Source: Acrasis kona
Lineage: Eukaryota; Heterolobosea; Eutetramitea; Acrasida; Acrasidae
Direction of reading: 5' to 3'
NCBI GenBank assembly: GCA_026419775.2
Contig: JAOPGA020000019.1
Span: 1-43,761, forward strand
DNA: 43,761 bases
The notes under the pieces were generated by a model. That model did no database searches, was not told the DNA's origin, and saw only the letters and a program-made list of their open reading frames with translations. The position numbers and the translations under genes were made by a program. Shown here in pieces: positions 19,169 to 30,100 of this stretch. Numbering within the stretch: the first letter of the stretch is position 1; every line of letters begins with the position of its first letter.

Positions 19169-20514
19169 ATGGCGTTCACAAAGGTAGGAAGGAACAATGA
19201 GGTCAAAAGATTGTATACGCCAGTAATTAATGAAGAGGACTTGCCACTGCTCAAGCAATACAAAAACAAAGGAGAGGATCGATCTCTTCTTCGAAAATAT
19301 GTTTTGACGATTCTTTATGATTTTATTGTGGAGCGTCTCTTCCCAGCTACATTGGCGTAAGATTATATAATCTATATTTTTATTAATAATGTACAGACCA
19401 AACATGGTGACGCTCATTGGATTTACGGCAATTGTTTGGCACGCATACTTATGCATTTACTTTAGCCCTGACTTTAGTCAATCTATGGAGGTACCCAGAT
19501 GGGTTTACCTCAACAACGCCTTCTGTTTATTCTTTTATCAAACCATGGACAATTGCGACGGCAAACAAGCTCGCAAAACAGGGTCAAGTTCACCACTAGG
19601 TGACCTTTTTGATCATGGATGTGACTCGCTCACAGTAATTGTAAGAATGTCTATTCTTCTACATTTTACAATATTAGCTTGGAGCTATATCATTGTGCGT
19701 CGCTTGTAACACGGGTCCGACATTTATGGCATTCACTGTCCTCATTAATGCTTTCATTGCGTTCGCCATCCAGACATGGGAGGAATATTACGTTGGAGGA
19801 CTCTTCTTACCTGAGGTCAACGGAGCTATTGAAGGTCTGCTTATACTTGTATATGTTCAATTCTTGTGCGGATGGCACGGACCTTACATTATGCAACTTC
19901 CATTCAATGAATTTGTCGAAAAGGTCTTCCCATTAGGAGGCGTGCTAAGATGGATTCTTGAGTGGATCACTCCAAGCTTTATTCACAGCATCACTGCAGG
20001 TCAAGGTTGTGTCAACTTGATGGCCATGACTGCGGTCGGATCAACAATAAAAAGTGTGTATGATGTCTTTACATTAACCCAAAAACAAAAGAAGAGCTTT
20101 AGAGTTGTTTTGAGTGCTCTCAAACCATTTGTTGTGGTCATGTTCGGATCTTTATTCTGGGTGGCTTTCTCTCCCGACGACATCATGGTCAATCATCCTG
20201 TGTTGATGTTTTTGACAACTGGACTTGCTTGTGCATACTTTTGTAATCACATCACTCTTGCTTTCATTTTGAACACTGACATTCGTGAAATGAATCATGA
20301 CTACATGTTATACATTTATATGGGTGCTATTGGCAACTCCCTTTTAGGCTTTTTAACAATGGGAACTTTTTATCTAAACGAAGCACTAGTGCTAGTTTTC
20401 TTATTCTTGGTGGTGTTCTGCATTTACGTGAACTATGTGTTCAGCGTGTTTGTTCAAATCTCCACCTACCTTAATATACATGTGTTTAGCATCAAGAAGA
20501 TATCACTCAAATAA
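19169..20514 (+). CDS. Choline/ethanolamine phosphotransferase
   Basis: Three exons (19169-19356, 19397-19634, 19678-20514) with introns of 40 and 43 nt give 420 residues, the usual length for CPT/EPT enzymes. The product carries the CDP-alcohol phosphotransferase signature DG-x2-AR-x8-G-x3-D-x3-D at residues 117-139 ([12 protein letters not shown], then GDLFDHGCD). These aspartates bind the metal and CDP-choline or CDP-ethanolamine while the enzyme makes phosphatidylcholine or phosphatidylethanolamine from diacylglycerol in the ER membrane. [14 protein letters not shown] is restored by intron 1. Several membrane helices follow (for example [17 protein letters not shown]). The last codons merge with an AATAAAG signal (AAA TAA AG). 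Substrate preference cannot be told from motifs. Confidence 0.9.
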
Positions 20515-20568
20515 AGTTGACGTTTTCTGAGAAGCTTTAGAGTTAAAACAACATTTATTTGTACATAT

Positions 20569-22658
20569 TTAACCATTTACAATCATGACACGGTTTGATA
20601 CCGTCCATAGCTGATCTGAGCCCTCTCTCCGCAGCAAGACTTGATCTAGATTACTCTGTGCAATGCCAAACACCTTCAAGCGAAGCATTCCTCGTCCACC
20701 CTTAATGATGAAATGTTCGTCTATCGATAGAGTCACAGGATGGGTTGCTGTTGTGCTCCGTTCAATAGCATACAGAGTCTTAGTGGAACAGTCAATCTTC
20801 TTATCATTTACAACAACCAACGAAGGAGGATTACCGGACAGACACTCTACACGGGAATCAACCAAATCACAACACAATACAAAATAAAACATGGTTTCAT
20901 GCTTTTGGTGAGAAAATCTCAACGACACTGTATCATTAACTTTTACTTCAGCAATGCCAGACGGTCCCTCCTTTAGCAACTCACCATTCTGAGTATAAGC
21001 ATACACATTAATAGGAGTTTGTTCGTGTTCAATCTTCCTCTTTTTTGAAACATGTTCCGAAGAAGGTTCAAATTGTGGAAGTTCAGGAAGAGAAAATTCA
21101 AAGTTATTTAATGCAAACCGATCTACATCAGAGGAGTCGGCGAATAATGTCATGAGAGCATCTGACCGTATGCTTCTTCTGATATCATCTTGACCTGCCT
21201 TTAATTCTTCAATCATCTTTAAATGTTCTTGGTGTTGGCTCTCTTGCTTGGTGGAAATTTCTTGTATGGAATCAACAATCTTTTTAATGGCTTGATCTTC
21301 TGGTCTTTGTTGCAGCTCTAGTAATGTCTTTTCAATGTTCTCGATGCGATCTTGTTGGCCGCTGTAGGATGATGACAATGTGTTGTTGGCTTCGAGGGTG
21401 GGAGTGGCGCTGAAACAATCCTCTGGTCGACTTGGAGTGGTGGGCGTGTCTTTGATGTCCTCATCAGAATTCCTTCTTTGCTGTTGCTGCTTCTTGAGTT
21501 TGACATTTTCTGGTATTTTAGAATACATGAAGAATTGTTCGTCGCTTGTAAAAGTTATCGTCCGTTCGGCGCGTTCCTCCTCTTGTATGATGAACTCTGC
21601 AATGAAACGGAGTGGTGAGTGAGTGATTCCGCTCTTGACTGGGAACCCGCTCTGACATCTATAAGTATACTTCCAACTTCCTTTATAGAATTCAAAATGT
21701 TTGTTTTTTTGAGGGTCGGAAGCTTTTGATTTTTTGGTTTCTTGTTGTGATGGTGTTTCGCTTTCCGTTTCGCTTCCGCTGTTGGTGCCTTGTGAATTAT
21801 GTGGAACGGTAAATATTTTAGTCCTCTTGTTGTTGGTTTCCTTCTCACAATATACGGTACATAGTCTGATGATGGTAATGGGAATGTTGGTGTCCGCCAG
21901 AATGTGAATCTTCTTTTGACCCTATTTTTTATTGTAAGAGATGGCAAATGGTGTTTATAACGTACCTCGTCGAGCCAGCAGTTACCAACTGCATCGAATC
22001 TGCCATTCACTATTTTGACATTTGCAAACCAGTCGTTTTGGTTCGGAACAGGATGCATATTGGATTGCATTGTGTTTTGAGCCTCGGTTGGTGGTTGTTC
22101 TCTGTACTTAACTTCCAGATGCTTAGGACTTTGACTTGATTGTTTGTGCTGGAGAGTATGACCAACGGGCTGTGAAAACGTGGTAGATAATGGGGGCAGA
22201 GGTTGGCTTGGCTGCTTGTATTGCTCTCTATCGGAATGTACTTGCTGCGGTATCTGATATTGATGATACTGCAATGTACTATGTTGCATTGGGGGCAGTG
22301 TATTGTGTTGAAATCTTGCAAACTCTTGCGACTGCGGTCGTGCGACAGTTCTCGTGTCGGTATAAAACATGGAGTGCGAAAGATTGGGTAACCACTCTTT
22401 ATTGTCTAAGGTGTTCGCGTCTCTTTGTTGATTTGTCGAAGCGAATACGGCGTTCCTTCTTGTAGATGAATCATAACTGCCATTGTGTGCATAATCCCCT
22501 GCCTCTAATTTATCTGCTGACCTGGACATTAGCATCCACGTTGGTGCTTTGACTATTTGTTGTGGCTTTTGAAGAGTTTGATGGATAAAGACAAAATTTA
22601 TTAAAGCATCCCAAATTGTGATAATTACTCCCATCACTTTCCTTGATCGGAATGACAT
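20569..22658 (-). CDS. Large nuclear-looking protein of unknown family
   Basis: Exon 1 (22658-21966) and exon 2 (21921-20569), joined over a 44-nt intron, give up to 681 residues. The N-terminal 200 residues are Gln/Ser/Pro/His-rich and disordered. A folded core spans the splice: VKIVNGRFDAVGNCWLDE, then IHILADTNIPITIIRLCTVY, an Asn/Ser/Lys linker, then SGITHSPLRFIAEFII. A coiled-coil stretch (LLELQQRPE to IRRSIR), a basic patch (KKRKIE) and a C-terminal beta-rich domain (about 530-681) follow. This architecture suits a DNA-binding or transcription-regulatory protein, but I do not recognise the family. The start is uncertain. ATG 22662 in another frame opens a hydrophilic 48-codon reading (MDVIPIKESDG) that would fit better but needs a +1 shift near 22520. 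Confidence 0.65.
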
Positions 22659-22662
22659 CCAT

Positions 22663-23177
22663 TAAAAATTGAACATTTCTAATTCTGATTTGTCCAAGAA
22701 TTATGTTCCGCTCCTCTTCCTTTTATTAATAACCACAAATTGACCAAATAACGACGCACGAATTCGAAGGGACAAAGTTTTTTAGAGGTGATTCTCGAAA
22801 GGACAATCGTGGTTTGTAAAAGAGATGAAGTAAGAAGTAACGAAATGGCTTCAACCACATACTTTAACGCAAACTAAAAGTTTTAACGAACACAGGTCTT
22901 TTTTTGTATTCTGATCCGATAATATTACAAATTTAGACTCCTTATGGTAATGTTAAACGTTGTCGGACTTGGACTTTCTTCAGATTTCGTATCTCTAAAC
23001 CGGAGGCCACCGGATACTGGCATTTAAGACCACAACAGGAAGTTTAAGAATTTCATTACCATAACTTGTACTCTTTTGGTGAGTTTATGCTCGCTGACGA
23101 AGAAGTGTAGGGAATCGCAGGGGAAGCAGATGTGATTATGTTTCAGTTCAAATATTATATCAAGACGAAAGGCATTT
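22663..23177. other. Intergenic stretch upstream of the two-exon small gene
   Basis: About 515 bases with no supported ORF of useful length on either strand. No TATA box is convincing near 23178, and no tRNA-like fold was recognised. Confidence 0.4.
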
Positions 23178-23398
23178 ATGAAAAACTCTGAACGTACTCA
23201 GACTTTGAAGCATCAATTAGCAACATCACCTCAGGTATTGTAACTAATCCTATTATTAATCTATACTATTAAAAAATGGACAAGCCCGAATCAAGCATGA
23301 CCGAGACAGGCACTCACGACAATGAGACTAACGATAGCGTGACTGAAGTAAGCTCATCAATTAAGAGAGACAGAGAAGATAGATTGACAAGACCATAG
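23178..23398 (+). CDS. Small two-exon protein of unknown function
   Basis: Exon 1 (23178-23234, 19 codons) and exon 2 (23285-23398, 38 codons) join in phase 0 over a 50-nt GT-AG intron (GTATTG to CAAG), giving 56 residues that end at a TAG. The product is very hydrophilic, with many Ser, Thr, Asn, Glu and Arg residues, a repeated acidic Thr/Asp motif (TETGT, NETNDSVTE) and a basic end (IKRDREDRLTR). There is no signal peptide or domain. Support comes from the clean in-frame join and from the intron length matching others in the window. The alternative is a single-exon 40-codon ORF from ATG 23276 inside the proposed intron, in the same frame as exon 2. Confidence 0.4.
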
Positions 23399-23487
23399 AA
23401 AAACGTAACTGTATAAAAATGCTTTAATCATACATTGCTTCTCATTCTCAAATTTATTGACCAAAAAATAGAAATGAGTAAAAACGT

Positions 23488-24126
23488 TTAATGACGGATA
23501 CATTTGTGCCCGTTCTTTAAAACGATCTTCTTAATCTTGTCAACTTTCTTCCGAAGTAGTGCTGCTGTTTTGCGATCTTTATCTGATTGTAAGATCAATC
23601 TCTTCGCAATCAACTTCTCGTTACTGGATTCAAGAAACAATTTACTAGATAACACATCGCCTCTTGTGGTGAATCTCTTAACTTTTCTTCTATACAATAA
23701 CGCTTTCTTCAAGTAAGAAGATTTCTTCTGATCAAATTTGCGGTATGCATCTTTTGATTTCGAATATTTTTTGTATATTTTTTTTGCAATACGATTCAAA
23801 TGTTTCTTGTTCCTCTTACTCAATGAGTGTTTAGCACTTCTTCGATACCTCTTGTACTTTTTGAGAATTTTGGCGGTTTTGTGTTTATATTCTTTTGATC
23901 TCTGCTTGAAGATAAAGTACTTTTTAAAATTAAGACAAGATTTGGCCAAATTTGCTGTGGTTAAATCATACATTCTATTAATTGCAGAAGTGCTATACCT
24001 AGGAAGTGGGATAATGACCTGCTTCTGATTTGGTTTCGGTCTACATTTCCTCAAACCAATTTTAAAACTAGAGCATAATACAAGTAGAGACAGCAGTAAT
24101 GCTATCGACACCGTTATGTTTTTCAT
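23488..24126 (-). CDS. Secreted, very basic protein
   Basis: This 212-residue protein starts at ATG 24126, where a signal peptide begins (MKNITVSIALLLSLLVLCSSF). The frame is open a further 12 codons upstream, but that start would bury the signal. The mature part has a very high content of Lys and Arg, in long helical blocks (KKYKRYRRSAKH; KKIYKKYSKSKDAYRKF; LLRKKVDKIKKIVLK), with Tyr and Ser and three cysteines. No family was recognised. A secreted polycation could bind acidic polysaccharide or nucleic acid, for example in a cyst wall or extracellular matrix; this is inference. It is divergently placed from the next gene, another secreted protein, 366 bases away. Confidence 0.65.
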   Translation of the reverse strand: MKNITVSIALLLSLLVLCSSFKIGLRKCRPKPNQKQVIIPLPRYSTSAINRMYDLTTANLAKSCLNFKKYFIFKQRSKEYKHKTAKILKKYKRYRRSAKHSLSKRNKKHLNRIAKKIYKKYSKSKDAYRKFDQKKSSYLKKALLYRRKVKRFTTRGDVLSSKLFLESSNEKLIAKRLILQSDKDRKTAALLRKKVDKIKKIVLKNGHKCIRH

Positions 24127-24492
24127 ATTTTGTAAGAAAATGTATATTAACATCAGATCCAAACGGTCCAGTGATAAGACTCCAGTGCATCAAGTATTAC
24201 TGATCAAGCTAATAGGTAGCGTATAGTTATAGTACCAGTTTAAGTATATTATCATAACGATTAAGTTGAAACATGTCTAAATAAACCGAACATTGTAGCA
24301 GAAATATTATTAGAAAACTCCTGCACACAATTTCATATTTGGATGGACTCTAAGACCTATATAGCATTGTCCAGAAGTTGTCATCCACTTAAGGTAGCAA
24401 AGAGCTTTTTGCGAATAGATTCAGTGCGACTCGCGCATGTATAAATGAAAAGGTTCTCAAATGAAGAAATCATAAAACAATTCATAACAAAG
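24127..24492 (+). promoter_or_regulatory. Divergent promoter between two secreted-protein genes
   Basis: The interval holds TATAAAT at 24440-24446, 47 bases before ATG 24493. This box overlaps an earlier in-frame ATG at 24445, which argues that translation starts at 24493. A second TATATAG lies at about 24358-24364. An AATATAC run near 24141-24147 lies on the side of the minus-strand gene. Confidence 0.5.
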
Positions 24493-25572
24493 ATGAGCAC
24501 AGCCACCAAATCAATTTTAATCTTCGCCTTGCTGGTAGCAGCAGTTTTCTGCCAATCGAACCAAAATTTTGTAGTTGGAGATGGCGCAGGTCTATTCTAT
24601 AGATTCTCCACCTCCACTCAGGTTGTCACCTGCTTGAACACCGCAGGAAATGTCGTCAGTACCTTCAACCTACCATTCGTCCCCACATCAGCAGCCATTG
24701 CAGGAAGTGCTAACGTTGCAGTCGTCACTGGTGCAAGCGCAGCCGCCAACTTAATTGTCACAGTCAATTTGGTCACTGGTGTAATCATCAACTCCGCAAC
24801 CACCACTGCCGCCCAAATCGTCTCTGGAGTTAAAAACAATTTTATTATCACCGCATCAGGATCATGCTACAGTAGATACTCACTCAACGACTTTAGTGTT
24901 GGTGCTAATGTTATTTGCACTGTAAGCGCTACCAAGTTCCTTGGACTACTAGACGATAACACTGCAGTCATTGTATCCACCGATGCATCAGCAGTTATTA
25001 GTACATTCGATATCAGAGCCTTTGTGGACGCATCTGTGTCAGCATCAGTTAATGTTGTTGCTGGCGCTTGCAATGGAGTTGCAGTATTGGCCCGTGGAGG
25101 ATACATTTATGCTGCCACTAGCGCTGGTTTATTAACCAGGTATGTAATCAACGCAGGTGGATATTTGATTGCCTCTTCGTCAATTAACTTGGGAGTAACA
25201 GGAACAATCCAAATTGCAACAGACGTTTGTAACAATAATGTATTGACTATTGTAGGAACTTCAAATTCTGGATGCAGATTGTCTCAAGTGAACTTGAACA
25301 CCTTCGTTGCTTTGAACTTATTGCCAATTAACATCAATTTATCTTTATTAGCATCCATCTCAAGTGCGTTAGGAGTAACCGTTGATTTGAACGTACGTGC
25401 GGCTGTCTCTGGAAGTGCAGTGTTATTGGCAAACGGCAATAATGCATGCTGTGTGGCATCCACTGGTGGTGTGGTTTGCAATGGATTGGTAAAAGCTCTC
25501 GCCGCAGTGTCCGCCAGCTTGACCACCTGTGCAGTCGTTAATACCGGATTAAATTTTGGAGCATCTTTGTAG
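24493..25572 (+). CDS. Secreted beta-rich protein, possible propeller
   Basis: This 359-residue protein starts at ATG 24493 with a signal peptide (TKSILIFALLVAAVFC, cleaved near Gln-Ser-Asn). The mature protein is extremely rich in Ala, Val, Ser, Thr, Asn and Gly, with few charges. It runs as a series of short hydrophobic strands separated by small polar turns (for example SANVAVVTGASAAANLIVTV; RGGYIYAATSAGLLTRYVI; NNVLTIVGTSNSGCRLSQV). This is the look of a beta-propeller or beta-solenoid. Paired cysteines occur throughout. Codon use is richer in C/G at third positions than in its neighbours, which suggests strong expression. A TATAAAT box lies 47 bases upstream. No named family was recognised; a structural cell-surface or sorocarp/cyst component is possible. 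Confidence 0.7.
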   Translation: MSTATKSILIFALLVAAVFCQSNQNFVVGDGAGLFYRFSTSTQVVTCLNTAGNVVSTFNLPFVPTSAAIAGSANVAVVTGASAAANLIVTVNLVTGVIINSATTTAAQIVSGVKNNFIITASGSCYSRYSLNDFSVGANVICTVSATKFLGLLDDNTAVIVSTDASAVISTFDIRAFVDASVSASVNVVAGACNGVAVLARGGYIYAATSAGLLTRYVINAGGYLIASSSINLGVTGTIQIATDVCNNNVLTIVGTSNSGCRLSQVNLNTFVALNLLPININLSLLASISSALGVTVDLNVRAAVSGSAVLLANGNNACCVASTGGVVCNGLVKALAAVSASLTTCAVVNTGLNFGASL

Positions 25573-25713
25573 GTTCACCTAATAAATTTTGACTTCTTTA
25601 ATAATTTATTGTTCCGCGTGTAAACACTTTCGTGGTGAGTAAAATTAATGTTGTTTTCATTCAGGAAGTTGGACAACCAAAATTAAAACTTTCTTCAACA
25701 GACCAACCAAAGC

Positions 25714-27030
25714 ATGACCTATTGGAAGCTGCTAAATAAAAAGCAGACAACAGCGAGAGCAGGGCACACTTGCACATGTGTACCTCATACCCCTCTTATG
25801 TACGTATTAGGTGGAGCCCTGGATCATATCGGGACTCCATTCCCAAGTAACAACTTCCCCGTATACAACATCGACACAAATAAATGGGACAACGCCGATT
25901 TGGATCCGAATAATCCCGACTTGTTGAGACCGTCCCCAAGAGTTGGTCATTCTTGTGTTGGTATAGAGGATGGCAAGATGATTGGAGAGCAGTTATTCAT
26001 CAACCCGAGTAAAGAGAATCACTCCGCGCTACTAGTGTTCGGAGGTTGGTGCGAGTTGCAAGTTAAGAATGATTTGTGGAAGTTCAACACCCGAACTCGC
26101 ACGTGGGAAGATTTGAGCGAGAGACAAAAGGGGCAGATTCCCAAACAGCGTAGCAACCACTCGTGCGTTCTCATCGATCACTTCATGATCGTGTTTGGCG
26201 GCTTGGGCGAGGAACAAACCGAGTACTTTAACGATCTATACATACTAGACATTCGTAGTTTAGTTTGGAGGTGCGTCGAGAGCGAACCCTCTCCAAACTT
26301 GACCAACAACCAAAATCAAACCGACGACACAACCATGACCAATGGTAACGAAGAGGACAGAACCCATCCTCCGCCATCACGATGTCACGCCGCATGCGTC
26401 CACCGGAAGCGTTTGGTCCTCTTTGGCGGAGGAACAGAGAAACAATGCTACAATGACATTTGGGTGTTTGATCTCGAGGTTCTGAGGTGGAGCAAAGTGA
26501 GTATAAACGAACCTCGTCCATTACGCGAAGCAAAGAAGGCCTCCCAAAACGGTTATTATGGTTTCAAGGAATTAAAGGACCTCAAGCCGAGCGAGATCTT
26601 CAAAGAACCCGAACCTAGATTTTTCTGCGAAAGCGAAGTGTTGGACATGGATCGAATGATTGTTTTCGGAGGAAGAAACAGCAAGCAGAGAATTGGAGAG
26701 ACGTGGAAGTTTGACTTTGAAAGCATGGAATGGGAGTTGTTACAATTCGGACATGCCAACGAAAGCATCACATTAACGCTCGACGAGGAGGAGAAGGACG
26801 ACGTCGACGAAAGTAAGGAGAAATTCGAGCCGTCGCCGAGGAGCGGCTTCCGCCTTTGTAAACTGTGGAGCAATAACAGGAGACGTCTAGTGTTATTTGG
26901 TGGAAACAATGGAAAAGATAGGTGCAGCGAGGTTTGGGAATTTGTTTTGGACATCACTTTGTTAAAGAAGAATTTGAGAAAGATTATCAGAACGAAACAG
27001 TTTGTAGACATATTAATAAAATCTCAATGA
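25714..27030 (+). CDS. Kelch-repeat protein, six-bladed propeller
   Basis: The 438 residues contain six kelch repeats: MYVLGG (about 28), LLVFGGW (109), MIVFGGL (153), RLVLFGGG (230), MIVFGGR (311) and RLVLFGGN (391). Each is followed about 10-15 residues later by a Trp-containing strand (NDLWKFNTRTRTW; NDIWVFDLEVLRW; GETWKFDFESMEW). Six repeats make a complete propeller, a protein-binding platform. No BTB, F-box or other partner domain is attached, and there is no signal peptide or membrane segment, so it is a stand-alone cytosolic or nuclear kelch protein. Long charged insertions occur between repeats 3 and 4 and in repeat 6. The gene lacks introns. The stop (TGA, 27028-27030) lies 100 bases before the kinesin start. 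Confidence 0.82.
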   Translation: MTYWKLLNKKQTTARAGHTCTCVPHTPLMYVLGGALDHIGTPFPSNNFPVYNIDTNKWDNADLDPNNPDLLRPSPRVGHSCVGIEDGKMIGEQLFINPSKENHSALLVFGGWCELQVKNDLWKFNTRTRTWEDLSERQKGQIPKQRSNHSCVLIDHFMIVFGGLGEEQTEYFNDLYILDIRSLVWRCVESEPSPNLTNNQNQTDDTTMTNGNEEDRTHPPPSRCHAACVHRKRLVLFGGGTEKQCYNDIWVFDLEVLRWSKVSINEPRPLREAKKASQNGYYGFKELKDLKPSEIFKEPEPRFFCESEVLDMDRMIVFGGRNSKQRIGETWKFDFESMEWELLQFGHANESITLTLDEEEKDDVDESKEKFEPSPRSGFRLCKLWSNNRRRLVLFGGNNGKDRCSEVWEFVLDITLLKKNLRKIIRTKQFVDILIKSQ

Positions 27031-27129
27031 GACTTTTTGTAATTACAATAATTTCGCGCAAATCAATTTATTATCGATTAACGTTACGTTTCCCAACTCT
27101 GATTGTACCGTTTATTTAATTTTTTGTAT

Positions 27130-30100
27130 ATGAGTTATGAGGAGGAGCGTCATGCGCATATGCGTAGTAGGGATGATTTGGATGATTTGAAGACTGCACT
27201 CAACATGAACACGGACGACTCCAAATTTTCAGGTTCTCCATATCAAAGAATGCATCAATATGGGCACTCTCATCACTCCTTCTCGTCATATGGTGGAAGA
27301 AATTTGTCGGATAGTTTAAACCAAGCACCAGAAGCACATCAAGAGCTACATTTTTCTGTATTGAGAGATGGTTCGCCACAAAGAGAAAACAAAAATAACA
27401 TTTCAAGTAGCTCCAACAATAGTCTGCTGGGACATGTACAACCAGCGACCTATGATGCGGTCTTGTACAAATCAAACTTGATTACTTCGTCAGAATCTCC
27501 GACCCTTGAGGGAACAATGAACACCTCCACAGAAGATAGCTCTAATGTATTTCAAGTTATCGTCAGATTGAGACCAGTTGGTAAAACTATCGGAGCAATA
27601 TCTGACGTAAAAACCGTTGACCTAGGAGCAGACCACAAAACGTTTATTGTTGGAAAGGATCTGAACAACCCAGCAGAGAACTATCCTACCTATAAATTCA
27701 ATTTTGACCGCGTGTTCGATGAGTACACCAATCAACAACTTTTATATCACAAATGTGTTTCACCGATGACTCGAGCAGTAGTTAGGGGAGTGAATTGCTC
27801 AGTGTTCGCGTACGGCCAAACTCGCTCCGGAAAGACATTTACACTAGAAGGAGCGGATAATGACAAGCGAGGTTTGATACCACGCTCATTAGAAGACATT
27901 TTCAAACACATTAGAGCTATTTTGACTAGCTCGACAAACCCTCAAACATGTCCAAAGTTTGTAGTCAAGGTCTCGTTCATCCAGCTGTACAATGACGTGG
28001 TGACAGATTTGCTGACTTACAACTCCCACAATCTGAAGGTTATTGATGACAAGGACAAGCCAAACACTATTCAAATACTAGGTCTTAAATACAAAGTCAT
28101 ACAGGAGCCCAGCGACATTTACACTATATTGAGGTCTGCGAGGAATAACAGAGGGGTAGGAATTGGTCACAAACCACCTGACCTGCACGCTAGAAGTCAT
28201 ACTATACTGTCTATTCATGTAGAGCAATATAAACCAATACTGGACTCTCAAAAGCCCAATCAGCACAGCGTTTTAAAAAGCAAGTTGAACTTTGTAGAGT
28301 TTGCTGGCTCAGAAAAATCAAGAGATGTGAGTCCTATTCATGTTCAGTCTAGTCTACCTGTTCAACAAGCACAAAATTTGCGCATAGGAACTGATGATGG
28401 TGTTCGCATTGCAAAAACATTTAATGCTTTAGCTACCATAGTGGCCTTTTTAAGCCGTACCGGAAAACATGTTCCCTATCGAGACTCGAAACTAACGTAC
28501 CTTCTCAAAGATAGTATTCGACCTGATGCATTATGTTTATTTATTGCCAACATATATCCACTTGGTGAAAATTATCATGAAACGTTAAACACTAGTAAAT
28601 ATTCATCTCGAATTAAGCAAAGTGCTGGTTACTTGTCTGCAAATACGGGAAGGTATGCAAACGAGTCTACAACCAGTGACCAGCAGGCAGAAGAAAGAAG
28701 AAAAAGACCAAAGAGTGCAAGTGGATACATTAGCAGAGTTCTTGGTACATCTGGTAGTCAGTCATCCCAGTCTGGACACTCTAGCAGTTTTAATATGTCT
28801 AGAAGAAAGGTCAATTTTAGTCAACTCAACAATAGTAGTCTAAATTCATCATCTTCACATCAAAGTCGAGTCGACAACAATGAGAAGGAGCCTGAAGAGG
28901 ACGAAGAATTGGAGCAGGTTGAAGTAAGTACATACACTTACTCCGACAAGGAGGCAGAGGAAAGCGAAGATGAGGAAAATGACCGGGTCAAAATCTATCA
29001 AATGCAGCTTGAAGAAAACAAAAGACAAAAGGAAGAATTGGTGAATAAGATCAACGATCAACAAAATCAAATTAAGAAGAGCACCGAATCAAAGTCCAAA
29101 GTCAGAGAATCTCAAGTTAAACCCCTCACATTACCGTCGCAGAGTACCACGGCATTTAAAGAGCCCCTAAAAAGAACACCCACATCATCCAATCAGGACC
29201 AAATTAATTCAAAACTCTACAAAGAAGTGGAACGTTTTAATGAAAAGAACATTAAATTAGAGGCGGAGTTGGATCAATTAAGAGAATTATACGAAAAATC
29301 TCAAAGAGATAATGAAGTCAAGTACATGAAAATTGTTCAAATGGAACGAGACCACGTTCACATGAAGGAAGAAAATCATTCATTGGAAAAATCAGTTAAT
29401 CATTTGGTGTCCATTCGTTCGAAATTAGAATCCGACCTCATCGACACCAAATCAAAACTATTGAACTTGTCGTCGTTGAACCAATCCAACACCACAAATG
29501 ACGACACGAATCGTGAAGTCGACCATGATGCCAACAACAGCGTCGCCGCAGATATAGAACTTTTAAAGAGTGTCAACAAGAACAATGATTTATCATTCAA
29601 AAAAGAAACATTACAAGCGGAACTACAGTTACTTCAAACACAAGTTGAACATTCCAGAAATGAATTAAATCATTTAAGAGAAGAACAATATCATGTGTTA
29701 GATCGACAAATGGATCAATCCCTTCACCAAAAGTCGCAGGCCGCCATTCAATCAGAGTTTGACACCCTTCGTTCCGAAATTTCGCTTTTAAAATTACAAT
29801 TAGAAAAGTCGAAACATGATTTGGAAGAGTCAAGAAAAAATACATCATCATCCATCACTGCTCCCTTCGTTCCAACCAACGAAACACTAAGAAACAAGTT
29901 ATCGGACTCACATCGTGTCATTACCTTTGAGACTTCTTCAATCCATCACTCCACGTCATCTTCACACCATCACCGCAGTCAAGATTTAAATGAAAGTAAT
30001 CCAGTTGACCAAGTCAAATCCAAAAATCAATTATTGGCCCTTCAATTACAAATAGAATCTTTACAATCACAACTGCAAGAAACAAAAACAGAACTAGAAC

